A stretch of 55,366 nucleotides of DNA, from positions 1-55,366 of the forward strand of contig JAJTBZ010000105.1 in assembly GCA_021286645.1 (NCBI GenBank). The letters are read 5' to 3'. The notes beneath the pieces were generated by a model that saw only the letters and a list, made by a program, of their open reading frames with translations, searched no databases and was not told the DNA's origin. Below, in pieces: positions 47,194 to 55,366 of the stretch; within the stretch, counting starts at the first letter, position 1, and every line of letters begins with the position of its first letter. Position numbers and translations under genes: made by a program. The stretch is from Ignavibacteria bacterium (GTDB lineage Bacteria > Bacteroidota > Ignavibacteria > Ignavibacteriales > Ignavibacteriaceae).

Positions 47194-48027
47194 ATGAACA
47201 CCAAGAAATATTTTATTAACGCGTTAACATATCTGGTATTAATTCTTTTTACACTTATAGCGTTATACCCGATAATCAACGTATTCACGATATCAATTCG
47301 ACCTGGTGATAAATTGCTTTCAACTTCATTGGCAATTATACCCGATAATTGGACATTGCGGCAATACGCTGAACTTTTTGTAAAAAGGCCTTTCATGTTA
47401 TGGATAATGAATTCGGCCATTATTTCAGCAACGGTTACCCTTACCGGAGTTGCCTTAGCATCAACAGCAGGATATGCCCTTTCTCGCTTTCAATTTGTTG
47501 GAAAACAAAGCAGCATGTTGGCCCTTTTAACAACACAAATGTTTCCTGCCACAATGCTTCTTCTCCCGATGTATATAATGTTGATAAAGCTCCATTTAAT
47601 AAACAGTTATCTGGGAATTATTATTATTTATTCTGCTACTGCCCTTCCATTTTGTGTTTGGCAAATGAAAGGTTACTACGACACAATACCGTATAGTCTG
47701 GAGGAAAGCGCACGAATTGATGGATGCAACAAATGGCAGGCATTCTACAAAATTATCCTGCCGTTGGCTACGCCCGCACTGGTAATTACTGCACTGTTTT
47801 CATTCATGACAGCCTGGAGCGAGTATATTGTTGCTGCCCAAATTCTACAGGATACCAGTTTATACACATTGCCAATCGGATTAAAATCATTCGAATCGAA
47901 TTTATCAACCGAATGGGGCTTATATGCTGCTGCATCCCTTATTGTAAGTGTTCCTGTAGTTGTTTTATTTGTGGTGTTAAGTAAGTGGCTGGTTTCCGGT
48001 TTAACCTTAGGAAGCGTGAAAGGATAA
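47194..48027 (+). CDS. MalG-type sugar ABC transporter permease
   Basis: 277 residues from the ATG at 47194. The frame opens earlier (TTG at 47170), but the MalG-type start with a charged N-terminus before TM1 (NTKKYFINALTYLVLILF) supports 47194. Six TMs and the EAA loop ESARIDGCNKWQAFYKIILP identify the inner-membrane subunit of the maltose-type importer. It should pair with the permease half of the preceding fusion. Its stop lies two bases before the MFS start. Confidence 0.93.
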   Translation: MNTKKYFINALTYLVLILFTLIALYPIINVFTISIRPGDKLLSTSLAIIPDNWTLRQYAELFVKRPFMLWIMNSAIISATVTLTGVALASTAGYALSRFQFVGKQSSMLALLTTQMFPATMLLLPMYIMLIKLHLINSYLGIIIIYSATALPFCVWQMKGYYDTIPYSLEESARIDGCNKWQAFYKIILPLATPALVITALFSFMTAWSEYIVAAQILQDTSLYTLPIGLKSFESNLSTEWGLYAAASLIVSVPVVVLFVVLSKWLVSGLTLGSVKG

Positions 48028-48029
48028 TA

Positions 48030-49265
48030 ATGCGGGAGATTCAAAAAAAATTATCGAACAGTTTTTTTGTTTTGCTTAGCCTGCCATCAACGGCAATGGG
48101 CTTTGCATTATCCATACAAATATCAGCTCTAAGCTGGATACTTTCAACACAATATCATTTGGATATTGAAAAGGTTGGCTATGTGTGGGCTGCCGGTCCC
48201 TTAGCAGGAATTTTCGGTCAGGTAATTGTAGGATTGATCAGCGATAAAGTTTGGTTTTGGGGTGGAAGACGCAGGCCCTTTATACTCATTGGCGGACCAC
48301 TTGCAGCTCTTATGCTTTTAGCCCTGCCTAATATTCATATAATCAGCGGATTTTTAGGTATATCCAATTTAGTGATTGTAGCAACAATTGTTGCTCTTAC
48401 ACTCGATTTGGCAATTAATATCAGCTTTAACCCCACGCGCTCAATTATAGCAGATGTAACCCCCGAAGGCGATATACGGACTAAGGGATACACATGGATG
48501 CAATCGATATCCGGTTTATTCGGTGTACTTGCATACTTTATAGGAGCGGCGTTTTCAAATTACCATTTGATTTATTTTGGAATTTTTCTGGTATTGGGTT
48601 TTTCTGTAATTCCGCTTTTTTACATTACTGAACCAAGAGAACTTCAAACGACATCTGAAGCTGCTACAAAAACCGGAAAGAAGAATGTTCAGTGGGGCCA
48701 ATTAATGCAACTCTTTTTCGCTCATGGTTTTTCCTGGATAGGTGTACAAACAATGTTTGTGTTCATTTTTGCATTTATACAGCAAAAACTCAATCCTGCA
48801 AATTCAGATGGTATAGGAAAAATTATCTCGATTTCCTTTCTCGTTCTTAATACAGTTGGGTTTATTTTACCGGCCCTGTTTTTAGAAGAGTTTGCAAAAA
48901 AAATTGGTCGGGTAAGAACTCATATGATAGCAGTGGCAATAATGGCCGCCGGATATCTGGGTATAGCCCTATTCGTGGTCAATCCATATATGCTATATCT
49001 AATGATGGCTGTTGTTGGTATAGGTTGGGCTGCAATTGTTAGTCTGCCTTTTGCTATACTCTCTGAAAAAGTAGACAAAACACGAATGGGATTCTTTATG
49101 GGGATTTTTAACCTCTCGGTAGTTATCCCTCAGCTTTTTGTGAGTCTGGTACTTGGAAAAGTAATTAAAGATATTCCTGATAAAAATATAATTTTTTTCA
49201 TAAGTGCTGCCTCATTGGCAATTTCTGCAGTTTTATGGACCACAGTGAAAGAACGAAAGAGCTGA
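48030..49265 (+). CDS. SLC45-like sugar MFS transporter
   Basis: 411 residues from the ATG at 48030 (AGGA five bases upstream); an earlier in-frame start at 47985 would overlap malG and add residues unlike the family. It has 12 predicted TMs. The SLC45/sucrose-transporter motif WGGRRRPFILIGGPLAAL follows TM2, and FNPTRSIIADVTPEGD follows TM4. Such proteins are proton-coupled carriers of sucrose, maltose or other disaccharides. It is the fourth gene of the maltodextrin set, giving two import routes side by side. A UUCG-loop terminator follows. Confidence 0.9.
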   Translation: MREIQKKLSNSFFVLLSLPSTAMGFALSIQISALSWILSTQYHLDIEKVGYVWAAGPLAGIFGQVIVGLISDKVWFWGGRRRPFILIGGPLAALMLLALPNIHIISGFLGISNLVIVATIVALTLDLAINISFNPTRSIIADVTPEGDIRTKGYTWMQSISGLFGVLAYFIGAAFSNYHLIYFGIFLVLGFSVIPLFYITEPRELQTTSEAATKTGKKNVQWGQLMQLFFAHGFSWIGVQTMFVFIFAFIQQKLNPANSDGIGKIISISFLVLNTVGFILPALFLEEFAKKIGRVRTHMIAVAIMAAGYLGIALFVVNPYMLYLMMAVVGIGWAAIVSLPFAILSEKVDKTRMGFFMGIFNLSVVIPQLFVSLVLGKVIKDIPDKNIIFFISAASLAISAVLWTTVKERKS

Positions 49266-49303
49266 TTGTCTTTAGGAGTTTTCGTCATAATATCTATTGA
49301 ACT

Positions 49304-49337
49304 AAAGGCTCATGATAATTCGTTATCGTGAGCCTTT
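49304..49337 (+). terminator. Intrinsic terminator after the maltodextrin set
   Basis: AAAGGCTCATGATAA (from 49304) pairs with TTATCGTGAGCCTTT (to 49337), one T-G wobble, around a TTCG tetraloop, with T-rich sequence after it on the plus strand. Confidence 0.85.
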
Positions 49338-49732
49338 TGCCTAGTAATAATTCATTCTACTATTCTTTAAATCCCGCAATAAGTATCTTTTAAACCTTAA
49401 TAATTTTTCCATTATATGTATTCCTTTCTACGGGTTATCTCCGGATAATAAGACCGCTATCCAAAAATTTATATATATATGGCAATCTATTTTAGAAGTT
49501 CCGCTTAGAAATTTGTGCATGACGGTAATTTTTACAAAAAAACTTCTTTTTCTTTTGTCTGTGCATTTTTATATATTAATATCTACGTCCGGCCCTTGTT
49601 TTACGAGATATGGTTTCGTATCAGTAAGTTATAGTATTCTGTTAATAATATAGAATTTCAACCCGTTTAGTGCACGGGTTTATTGATATTGTTCTAATTT
49701 CTCTATCACTAATCACAACATGAGGAGCTCTT
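49338..49732. other. 395-base leader region of the BNR/T9SS gene
   Basis: No gene is seen. It is very AT-rich. A -35/-10-like pair, TTGTCT (49555-49560) and TAATAT (49577-49582) with 16 bases between, could be the promoter. If so the mRNA has a leader of about 145 bases. GAGGAG lies five bases before the ATG of the next gene. Confidence 0.35.
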
Positions 49733-52700
49733 ATGAGGAGACATGGTTTACTCTTCAATCTGTTACTCGTTACTCTCTTTTCCAGTTTTGGCTATGCTCA
49801 AATGTACCAGGATTGGAAATGGGTACAACCAAGACCCCAGGGTAACCAGTTACGATATATTAAAAGATTTGATGCGAACACGTGGTACGCAGTTGGTTTC
49901 GCTGGAACTTTTATGAAGACAACAGACGGCGCGAATTCGGGAACCGTTCAACATAATGTTGGCAAAAAGAACGCTGCCGGTCAGTATTCGAATTTATATG
50001 ATGCGCATTTCTTTGACAAGCAGAATGGAATTGTATGCGGTACGTTAGGTACTATCGCTAAAACTACGAATGGCGGTTCCACATTCGATACCATTCCCAA
50101 TCTTGGCACAACCATTACCTACTATCAACTATTCTTCCCTTCAAATACCGTAGGCTTTGCCGTTGGTTCGAGTGGCACAATTATGAAAACTACTGATGCA
50201 GGAGCCACCTGGAACTCAGTTTCCTCGGGTGTAACCACTGCATTTTATGATATCTGGACCTCAAGTGATGCTCAGTTAATTGTTATTGCAACAACTTCGG
50301 GCAATGTTCGCCGTTCAACCGATGGCGGCGCGACATGGGCATCGGTAGCAACAGGTACAAGTGTTACGTTGAATAAAGTTCATTTTATAGATAATTTAAC
50401 AGGTTTCGTTGTTGGTACTGGTCAGTGCCGTGTAACCACTGATGGTGGAGCCACATGGGCAGCTGCAACAACTGGTCTTTCAACTTCATCCACCTATTGG
50501 GATATAGATAATATTGGAAGTAAAGTGTACTTAACTGGTTCCAGTACTGCTATATACCGTTCTACCAATAACGGTACCTCATGGGATACTGTCGGCTTCC
50601 TCGCACCATATCAGCAGCAGCCATGGACCAGTACATATTATGCTTCTGATTTTGGGTCAACCGATGATACCGTTGTAACAGTTGGAAGTTTTGGTTTATT
50701 GAACCAAAGAACCAGTATTAACGATCATTTTATTTATACTCAATTATTCCGCCCTGGCCAGATCAATGAATTATGGACCAATTCCACGGGCAGCAAGATA
50801 ATTGGTGTTGGTGCACCATCCATTACCGGTTCCTCATTCGATCAATTTTTCCTCTCAACCGATTATGGCCAGAGCTGGCAATATCCTCAAGTAGCAAAAA
50901 ATGGTATTTTGAGGAATACCCCGGTTGAAGTTGAGGAAAAAGTTGAATCAGATGACAGCAGAATTGCTAACCCCAAAAGTGTAACATCTACTGCAACAAT
51001 CAACCATTTACAAATGATTGATGAAAATCTTGGCTTTGCAGTTGGTACGAACAGTGCAGTTTACAAGACAACTAACGGTGGTCTTCGTTGGGATTCTATA
51101 GCAACAACCATCACCGCTGCACAATCCTTAAGTAAAGTATGTTTTGTTAATGCAAACACCGGCTGGGTTTTCTCGAAAACCACAACTGCTACCGGAACAA
51201 TTTGGAAAACTACCGATGGCGGCGCTACCTGGGCACAGCAAATATTAACCGGTCAGACCGGCAGTAATGTTCAAATATGGTCAGCTCATATGTTGAATGA
51301 AAATTATGGATGGGTGTGTAACTATTTCCCACAACCATTTAAAACTACGGACGGTGGTGCCACGTGGACTGCCCAATCTACGGTAGACGGCTACAATGCA
51401 GGATATTTATATGATATCCAAATGTTTGACACAACAAAAGGTTACATTGTTGGCGGTACAGGTCGTATCTATAAAACCACTAATGGTGGTGCTAATTGGG
51501 ATACCGTTTCAGTTCCAACAAGAAGTTATATATTCTATAACCTCCATTTTCTTAATCCAAACGTAGGCGTTGTTGCAGGAAGCGGTGGATTAATGTTATT
51601 GACAAAAGATGGCGGCGCGACATGGGAAGCACAAAATAATGCGGGAGCAAGTAACTATGCTCTTACAGCTTCTGCTGTAAACAATGGTAGCGTAACGTTC
51701 TATACTGGCGGTTCCAACGGATATACTTTTAAGAGAGATGTAACTTTATCTCAACCGGCAACATTGGCAATTACTTCACCGGTTGGTTCGGAAGTATGGG
51801 GTGTTGGTTCGCAACACGCAATTACATGGACATCTACAAGTGTAACAAATGTTGGAATACAGTATACGACGGATAATGGAACAAACTGGACTTCGGTTGT
51901 AGCCTCTACACCGGCTGCTTCCGGTTCCTACGCATGGACAGTTCCCAACACACCTTCGGTCAATTGCAAGGTAAAAGTATTTGATGCATCAAATACTTCT
52001 TTAGCATCTGTTAGTGCTGCTGTTTTCACTATCCAGTCATGCCCCTCATACAGTTATACTGCTGGCTGGAGTATGGTCTCAGTTCCTGTAGCTGCAAGTA
52101 ACATGGCAGCTGCTTCGTTATTCCCGGGTGCTTCATCTCAGGTATTCGCGTTCAATAATGGATACTCTGCACAAACAACTCTCGAGAATGGCAAAGGTTA
52201 CTTTGTTCGTTACGATAACCCGGCAAATCTTAGCTTCTGTGGTTCACCAATACAACTTTCAACACCAATTAATGTCAATGCCGGCTGGAATATGATTGGC
52301 CCATACGGAAATGATGTACCTGTAACCGGAATTACAACCGTGCCGGCAGGAATAGTCAATTCAAATTACTTCGGTTTCACTTATGCCAGTGGTTACAGTT
52401 CTGAATCAACCTTAAAGAGTGGCAAGGGATACTGGGTACGCGTTAGCCAGGCTGGTAGTATAAAACTTGCTATACCTACAGAAAAATCAGCAGTTCAAAA
52501 CTTAGCAACTAATACCAGTAATATATCTATCACTTTAACGGATAATAGTGGACAGAGTTCGGTGTTATATTCTGCGCTTAATAACAGTGACCTGAATAGA
52601 AATGATCTGCCCCCTGTTCCTCCAAACGGCATCTTTGACGCACGTTTTGCTTCGCAGAGAAATGCTGAAATGTTGCAGGGTGCTTCTCAAACAATCCAAT

Positions 52701-53137
52701 TAAGTAATGCTTCTTATCCTGTAACAATCGCTTCTAAAAATGCGACCTTTACAGTTAAGGATGCAGCAACAAATGGTAGATTGGTAAATATGGTTGTCTC
52801 TGACAGTCGTACAGGTTCAATCACCAATTCTGCTGTTCAAGCATTAGTTGTTTCAATGGTATCTAAAACACCAAAGAGTTTTGAATTGAATCAAAACTAT
52901 CCTAACCCGTTTAACCCAACAACAACAATTAATTTTGCTGTACCGGTTAAATCTCAGGTTACCCTCTCAATCTATAATCAATTGGGCCAAAAAGTAGCTA
53001 CATTGGTTAATGGCGAGATGGAAGCTGGTTTCAGAAGTGTTACATGGAATGCTTCAAATATGGCTTCCGGTGTTTATTTCTATGAATTACGTGCAGGTAA
53101 CTTCACTTCTGTGAAGAAACTTGTTCTGATGAAATAG
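49733..53137 (+). CDS. BNR/YCF48-repeat surface protein with T9SS sorting domain
   Basis: 1134 residues, strong ribosome site. A signal peptide (about 1-22) is followed by about twelve beta-propeller repeats with the KTTDGGATW type motif (to about residue 650). Such repeats are found in photosystem-assembly factor YCF48 and BNR proteins; here they make one or two seven-bladed propellers. Next comes an Ig-like domain (about 675-765; GVGIQYTTDNGTNW type), two copies of a GWSMVSVPV / GWNMIGPYG domain (about 780-905), and the C-terminal sorting domain with NYPNPFNPTTTINFAVP and KKLVLMK. It is exported by the type IX system; substrate and binding partner are unknown. Confidence 0.9.
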   Translation: MRRHGLLFNLLLVTLFSSFGYAQMYQDWKWVQPRPQGNQLRYIKRFDANTWYAVGFAGTFMKTTDGANSGTVQHNVGKKNAAGQYSNLYDAHFFDKQNGIVCGTLGTIAKTTNGGSTFDTIPNLGTTITYYQLFFPSNTVGFAVGSSGTIMKTTDAGATWNSVSSGVTTAFYDIWTSSDAQLIVIATTSGNVRRSTDGGATWASVATGTSVTLNKVHFIDNLTGFVVGTGQCRVTTDGGATWAAATTGLSTSSTYWDIDNIGSKVYLTGSSTAIYRSTNNGTSWDTVGFLAPYQQQPWTSTYYASDFGSTDDTVVTVGSFGLLNQRTSINDHFIYTQLFRPGQINELWTNSTGSKIIGVGAPSITGSSFDQFFLSTDYGQSWQYPQVAKNGILRNTPVEVEEKVESDDSRIANPKSVTSTATINHLQMIDENLGFAVGTNSAVYKTTNGGLRWDSIATTITAAQSLSKVCFVNANTGWVFSKTTTATGTIWKTTDGGATWAQQILTGQTGSNVQIWSAHMLNENYGWVCNYFPQPFKTTDGGATWTAQSTVDGYNAGYLYDIQMFDTTKGYIVGGTGRIYKTTNGGANWDTVSVPTRSYIFYNLHFLNPNVGVVAGSGGLMLLTKDGGATWEAQNNAGASNYALTASAVNNGSVTFYTGGSNGYTFKRDVTLSQPATLAITSPVGSEVWGVGSQHAITWTSTSVTNVGIQYTTDNGTNWTSVVASTPAASGSYAWTVPNTPSVNCKVKVFDASNTSLASVSAAVFTIQSCPSYSYTAGWSMVSVPVAASNMAAASLFPGASSQVFAFNNGYSAQTTLENGKGYFVRYDNPANLSFCGSPIQLSTPINVNAGWNMIGPYGNDVPVTGITTVPAGIVNSNYFGFTYASGYSSESTLKSGKGYWVRVSQAGSIKLAIPTEKSAVQNLATNTSNISITLTDNSGQSSVLYSALNNSDLNRNDLPPVPPNGIFDARFASQRNAEMLQGASQTIQLSNASYPVTIASKNATFTVKDAATNGRLVNMVVSDSRTGSITNSAVQALVVSMVSKTPKSFELNQNYPNPFNPTTTINFAVPVKSQVTLSIYNQLGQKVATLVNGEMEAGFRSVTWNASNMASGVYFYELRAGNFTSVKKLVLMK

Positions 53138-53153
53138 TCTGCATTTGTTATTT

Positions 53154-53179
53154 GGGAGGCTATCGAATGATAGCCTCCC
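53154..53179 (+). terminator. Intrinsic terminator of the BNR/T9SS gene
   Basis: GGGAGGCTATC (from 53154) pairs perfectly with GATAGCCTCCC (to 53179) around a four-base loop, followed by a run of seven T on the plus strand. The convergent minus gene ends at 53186, within the T-run. Confidence 0.92.
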
Positions 53180-53185
53180 ATTTTT

Positions 53186-54700
53186 TTATTTTCTATCTTT
53201 CCATGAATTAACCTGAATGGTTTTTACCATATCACCGGTAATTGAAAGGATCGTATTCCCCGGAATTTTCCCTTCTTCATCAAGTGCCTCACTACTCCAA
53301 CTACCACGGGTTATTTTAAACGAAATAGTTTTGCCCTTTCGGAATTTGAATTTTTTTTCAAAGCCTTGCGAAACGGAATCTAAAACTATCCCATCGGGTT
53401 TCCATCGACTTAGTTCGGGTTGTTCACCGGTAATATAAATCTTTTCGCCGGGATTCAAATTCTTGGTTTCTACCCTGATTGTCAAATCACATGCCGGGCC
53501 GGAAGGGATGCAAGTTTTCTTGAAATAAGTAGACCATTTTCGATATAATTTTTCTTTGGTTGTATTATAAACCGGCTTTATTGCATCGGTAAAAAAGATA
53601 TATTTTGATGCTGATTTGAATTTCGATAGTCCATAGGTATCTATGAGAAATCGGGTAAAATAGGCTGCACTTCCATAGGCTTCTGATGTAAAATCAAAAT
53701 CCCCTTTATATAGATATCTCTCAAAATCGGGGTCTTCCGGTTTGTCGAATAAATTTCTAATCCGCGTCCATTCTTTGGTATCTGTTTTTGTGTAAAAATA
53801 TCCCATTAACCCTTCCGCGAGGAAGGTTGACATTTCACCAGCCAATAAATGGATTGACTCGTGCTGCACAGAACTGAAGCCAACATTATGACTTTCCATT
53901 GCCTTTTCGAAAGGATTTCCGCTTCCCGGCGTTGCAGAAAGAAAATATTTTTGTGCAAAATCCTTATATACGTAGCATTTAATTCGGGTTTGACTTATTG
54001 GTACCTGACATATCTTTACAATATCAAGATATTTTTTATCTTCCGAACTCCTGAGGCTATCAACATTAACCTCCCCCGTTAACAATGCCGGATCGATATA
54101 GAATTCATAGTAACGTGAGTTATATTGCTTTAACTGTTTAGATTGCAAAGCTCTGCAATCGTAGAAGTGATTACTGTCCAATGAATTATCGTTGTTCAAA
54201 AAACCATGGTATGCAATTCGATAATTACGCATGATATTGAACTGACTAATGGTAATGAAAGTAGAAAATTGAGATTTAATTGCCGATATGGAATTACCTA
54301 AAGTGAAACAGAAATTTCCATCAGAAGTAAAAAGATGTAAAGCATCAAGTGAATCTGAGAATTTTTCACCTTTGAAGAGGAAACCATCTTTCGTAGATAA
54401 AAATGTTGAAGGCAGCCATTTATTTAGGGTGGTGTATGAGTCGAAAGTACCGAAGAACAAATAATGAAAATTCGTATCTACGGTAGTAAATTCATTTTCT
54501 GGCACACACACATAATGCCATTGAAGCAACATTTCATTCAATTCCGGATACAGTAATTTCAATCTGGATCCCACGACCGCTTTCACATGTTTTGAATAAA
54601 AAATATTCTGGTGATGAAACATCATGCTATCGATTGACTGGGCAGGAAGAATTTGAAGAATTAGAAAAATAATAATGAGGACTTTGCGAAAGAGTACCAT
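53186..54700 (-). CDS. Exported metallopeptidase-like protein with starch-binding-like domain
   Basis: 504 residues with a signal peptide (about 1-20). The middle has HESIH at 280-284 and a downstream FLAEGL with E296, the pattern of peptidase MA (gluzincin) proteins, so zinc ligands could be H280, H284 and E296. The C-terminal 95 residues (about 408-502) resemble a CBM20/CBM48-type fold: GEKIYITGEQPELSRWKPDG, then ISFKITRGSWSSEALDEEG, the region that contacts glucans in related domains. It stands alone, converging on the BNR gene. No close functional parallel is known to me. Confidence 0.7.
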   Translation of the reverse strand: MVLFRKVLIIIFLILQILPAQSIDSMMFHHQNIFYSKHVKAVVGSRLKLLYPELNEMLLQWHYVCVPENEFTTVDTNFHYLFFGTFDSYTTLNKWLPSTFLSTKDGFLFKGEKFSDSLDALHLFTSDGNFCFTLGNSISAIKSQFSTFITISQFNIMRNYRIAYHGFLNNDNSLDSNHFYDCRALQSKQLKQYNSRYYEFYIDPALLTGEVNVDSLRSSEDKKYLDIVKICQVPISQTRIKCYVYKDFAQKYFLSATPGSGNPFEKAMESHNVGFSSVQHESIHLLAGEMSTFLAEGLMGYFYTKTDTKEWTRIRNLFDKPEDPDFERYLYKGDFDFTSEAYGSAAYFTRFLIDTYGLSKFKSASKYIFFTDAIKPVYNTTKEKLYRKWSTYFKKTCIPSGPACDLTIRVETKNLNPGEKIYITGEQPELSRWKPDGIVLDSVSQGFEKKFKFRKGKTISFKITRGSWSSEALDEEGKIPGNTILSITGDMVKTIQVNSWKDRK

Positions 54701-54803
54701 ACCACACCCTTAAATAATTATACACAAAAATAAACGAACGTGAAATAACCAAGAGTGTAAAAGTGGATACATGCAGAAAAATTGGGCATACACTGGATTC
54801 TTT

Positions 54804-54846
54804 AAAACGAAAGAGGCCGTCACCTGGAAGGAACCTTGACGACCTC
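54804..54846 (-). terminator. Terminator-like hairpin downstream of tRNA-Leu
   Basis: Read on the minus strand, GAGGTCGTC (54846-54838) pairs with GACGGCCTC (54821-54813) with one wobble, followed by TTTCGTTTT. A second hairpin, GAAGCTG (54885-54879) with CAGCTTC (54859-54853), lies between it and the tRNA. Both share the loop sequence CCTTCCAGG. Confidence 0.6.
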
Positions 54847-54889
54847 TGTAGTGAAGCTGCTCCTGGAAGGGAGTGAAACAGCTTCTTTG

Positions 54890-54971
54890 TGCGGAAGACG
54901 GGACTTGAACCCGTACGAGTCTCCTCACACGCCCCTCAAACGTGCGCGTCTACCAGTTCCGCCACTTCCGC
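54890..54971 (-). tRNA. tRNA-Leu, anticodon GAG
   Basis: Read on the minus strand, the acceptor arm GCGGAAG pairs with CTTCCGC. The D arm GCG...CGC, the anticodon loop TTGAGGG (anticodon at 54935-54937), a long class II variable arm (GAG/CTC), and a T arm ACGGG-TTCAAGT-CCCGT all fit. The class II arm and anticodon GAG identify leucine. The discriminator A is at 54890. CCA is not encoded, so it must be added after transcription. Confidence 0.96.
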
Positions 54972-54986
54972 GAAAAACTGAGAAAA

Positions 54987-55017
54987 CAAAATTACTATTT
55001 TTTCTGTTTTTTTCAAA
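54987..55017 (-). promoter_or_regulatory. Bacteroidota-type promoter of tRNA-Leu
   Basis: On the minus strand TTTG at 55017-55014 is followed by 19 bases and then TAATTTTG at 54994-54987, matching the TTTG-N19-TAnnTTTG consensus. Only 15 bases separate it from the first tRNA base. Confidence 0.6.
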
Positions 55018-55040
55018 CAACAAAATTCAATTTTGCTAAA

Positions 55041-55069
55041 AAAAGATACCGTATTTATCGGTATCTTTT
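55041..55069 (-). terminator. Intrinsic terminator of transketolase gene
   Basis: AAAAGATACCG (55041-55051) pairs with CGGTATCTTTT (55059-55069) around a seven-base loop. On the minus strand it is followed by a run of seven T. It lies 16 bases after the transketolase stop. Confidence 0.9.
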
Positions 55070-55085
55070 CCTCTCTAATCCTTAT

Positions 55086-55366
55086 TTACAGCGCCTTTTT
55101 AGCCGCTGCTACAATGTTCTCTACAGTAAAACCAAATTCTTTGTAGAGCACATTATCTGGTGCTGAAGCGCCAAAATGATCAAGACTAATAATTGCACCT
55201 TTACAACCAACGTATTCGGCCCATCCCATCTTGACACCGGTTTCAACAGCTACACGTGCTGTAACTGAAACAGGCAATACGCTTTCTTTATATTCTTTAG
55301 TTTGCTTCTCAAAAATTTCCCAGCTTGGGAAACTTACCACCTGCACACCAACTCCCTCTGATTCAA
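55086..55366 (-). CDS. tkt: Transketolase, C-terminal end, partial
   Basis: About 93 residues up to the window edge. The frame is open beyond the edge (EGVGVQVVSFPSWEIFEKQ), so the apparent internal start at 55346 is not real. The remaining part matches the transketolase C-terminal domain: VSFPSWEIFEKQ, VSVTARVAVETG, MGWAEYVGCKGAIISLDHFG, and the ending DNVLYKEFGFTVENIVAAAKKAL. The catalytic thiamine-binding domains lie outside the window. Transketolase moves two-carbon units in the pentose-phosphate pathway. Confidence 0.93.
   Translation of the reverse strand, partial: ESEGVGVQVVSFPSWEIFEKQTKEYKESVLPVSVTARVAVETGVKMGWAEYVGCKGAIISLDHFGASAPDNVLYKEFGFTVENIVAAAKKAL

Noticed and set aside
47985-48029. 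Earlier start for the MFS transporter at 47985
   Set aside because: It lies within malG and adds 15 residues unlike the family; ATG 48030 has a ribosome site.
49733-53137. Photosystem assembly factor YCF48
   Set aside because: The repeats match, but the signal peptide and T9SS domain show a secreted propeller protein, and no photosynthesis genes are near.
55086-55346. Small complete gene ending the window
   Set aside because: The open frame continues to the edge without a stop and reads as transketolase, so the apparent start is an internal GTG.

Overview
The window looks like chromosomal DNA of a member of class Ignavibacteria or a close relative in the Bacteroidota/Chlorobi group. The evidence is low GC, two proteins ending in type IX secretion sorting domains of the NPFNP type, a Bacteroidota-style housekeeping order (yicC-gmk-rpoZ-coaBC), a DUF5683 gene behind parAB, a PepSY-like periplasmic protein, many genes without a clear Shine-Dalgarno, and one promoter-like site (TTTG-N19-TAnnTTTG) in front of a tRNA. 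I saw no rRNA, CRISPR array, insertion sequence or integrase. This assignment is an inference from gene content.

Layout. Positions 1-153 hold the end of a DUF1343/NamZ-type gene. From 3818 down to 249 (minus) runs MBL-fold hydrolase, parA, parB, DUF5683, zinc-ribbon/Yip1 membrane protein. The region 4031-14978 is accessory. It holds two outer-membrane barrel genes, three tandem phage-tail-collar (microcystin-dependent-protein type) genes, a patatin-like lipase, a T9SS cargo protein, a two-domain GNAT and three more barrel genes. The five barrels look like one paralogous family split over two loci. The region 14988-20925 (minus) is sensory: a four-PAS hybrid-free histidine kinase, then a PepSY-like protein, an OmpR-type regulator, its kinase and a phosphodiester glycosidase.

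From 31113 down to 21110 (minus) lie a 1291-residue cytoplasmic GH13-type protein, an ECF sigma factor with its zinc anti-sigma factor, ssb, a CorC/CNNM-type protein, a small coiled-coil protein, an MlaD protein, gamma-glutamyltransferase and acpS. From 41884 down to 31523 (minus) lies one long head-to-tail run: yicC, gmk, rpoZ, coaBC, family-4 uracil-DNA glycosylase, dnaB, a DUF1460 protein, an SDR, a cysteine-rich PAS kinase, and the two subunits of an NfnAB-type transhydrogenase. It ends in a strong terminator.

From 42018 to 49265 (plus) lie an inositol-monophosphatase-family gene and a starch/maltodextrin uptake set: an exported alpha-amylase with an E-set/CBM48 module, a single-chain fusion of a MalE-like binding protein to a MalF-like permease, MalG, and an SLC45-like sugar MFS carrier. 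No ABC ATPase is present, so it must be supplied from elsewhere. The window closes with a 1134-residue BNR/YCF48-repeat T9SS protein, an exported metallopeptidase-like protein with a starch-binding-like C-terminus, tRNA-Leu(GAG) and the end of transketolase.

The items most worth a second look are the MalE-MalF fusion, the redox-looking PAS kinase inside the NfnAB run, the giant GH13 protein with an HExxH motif and an altered region IV, the five-barrel family around the collar genes, and the peptidase/starch-binding combination.
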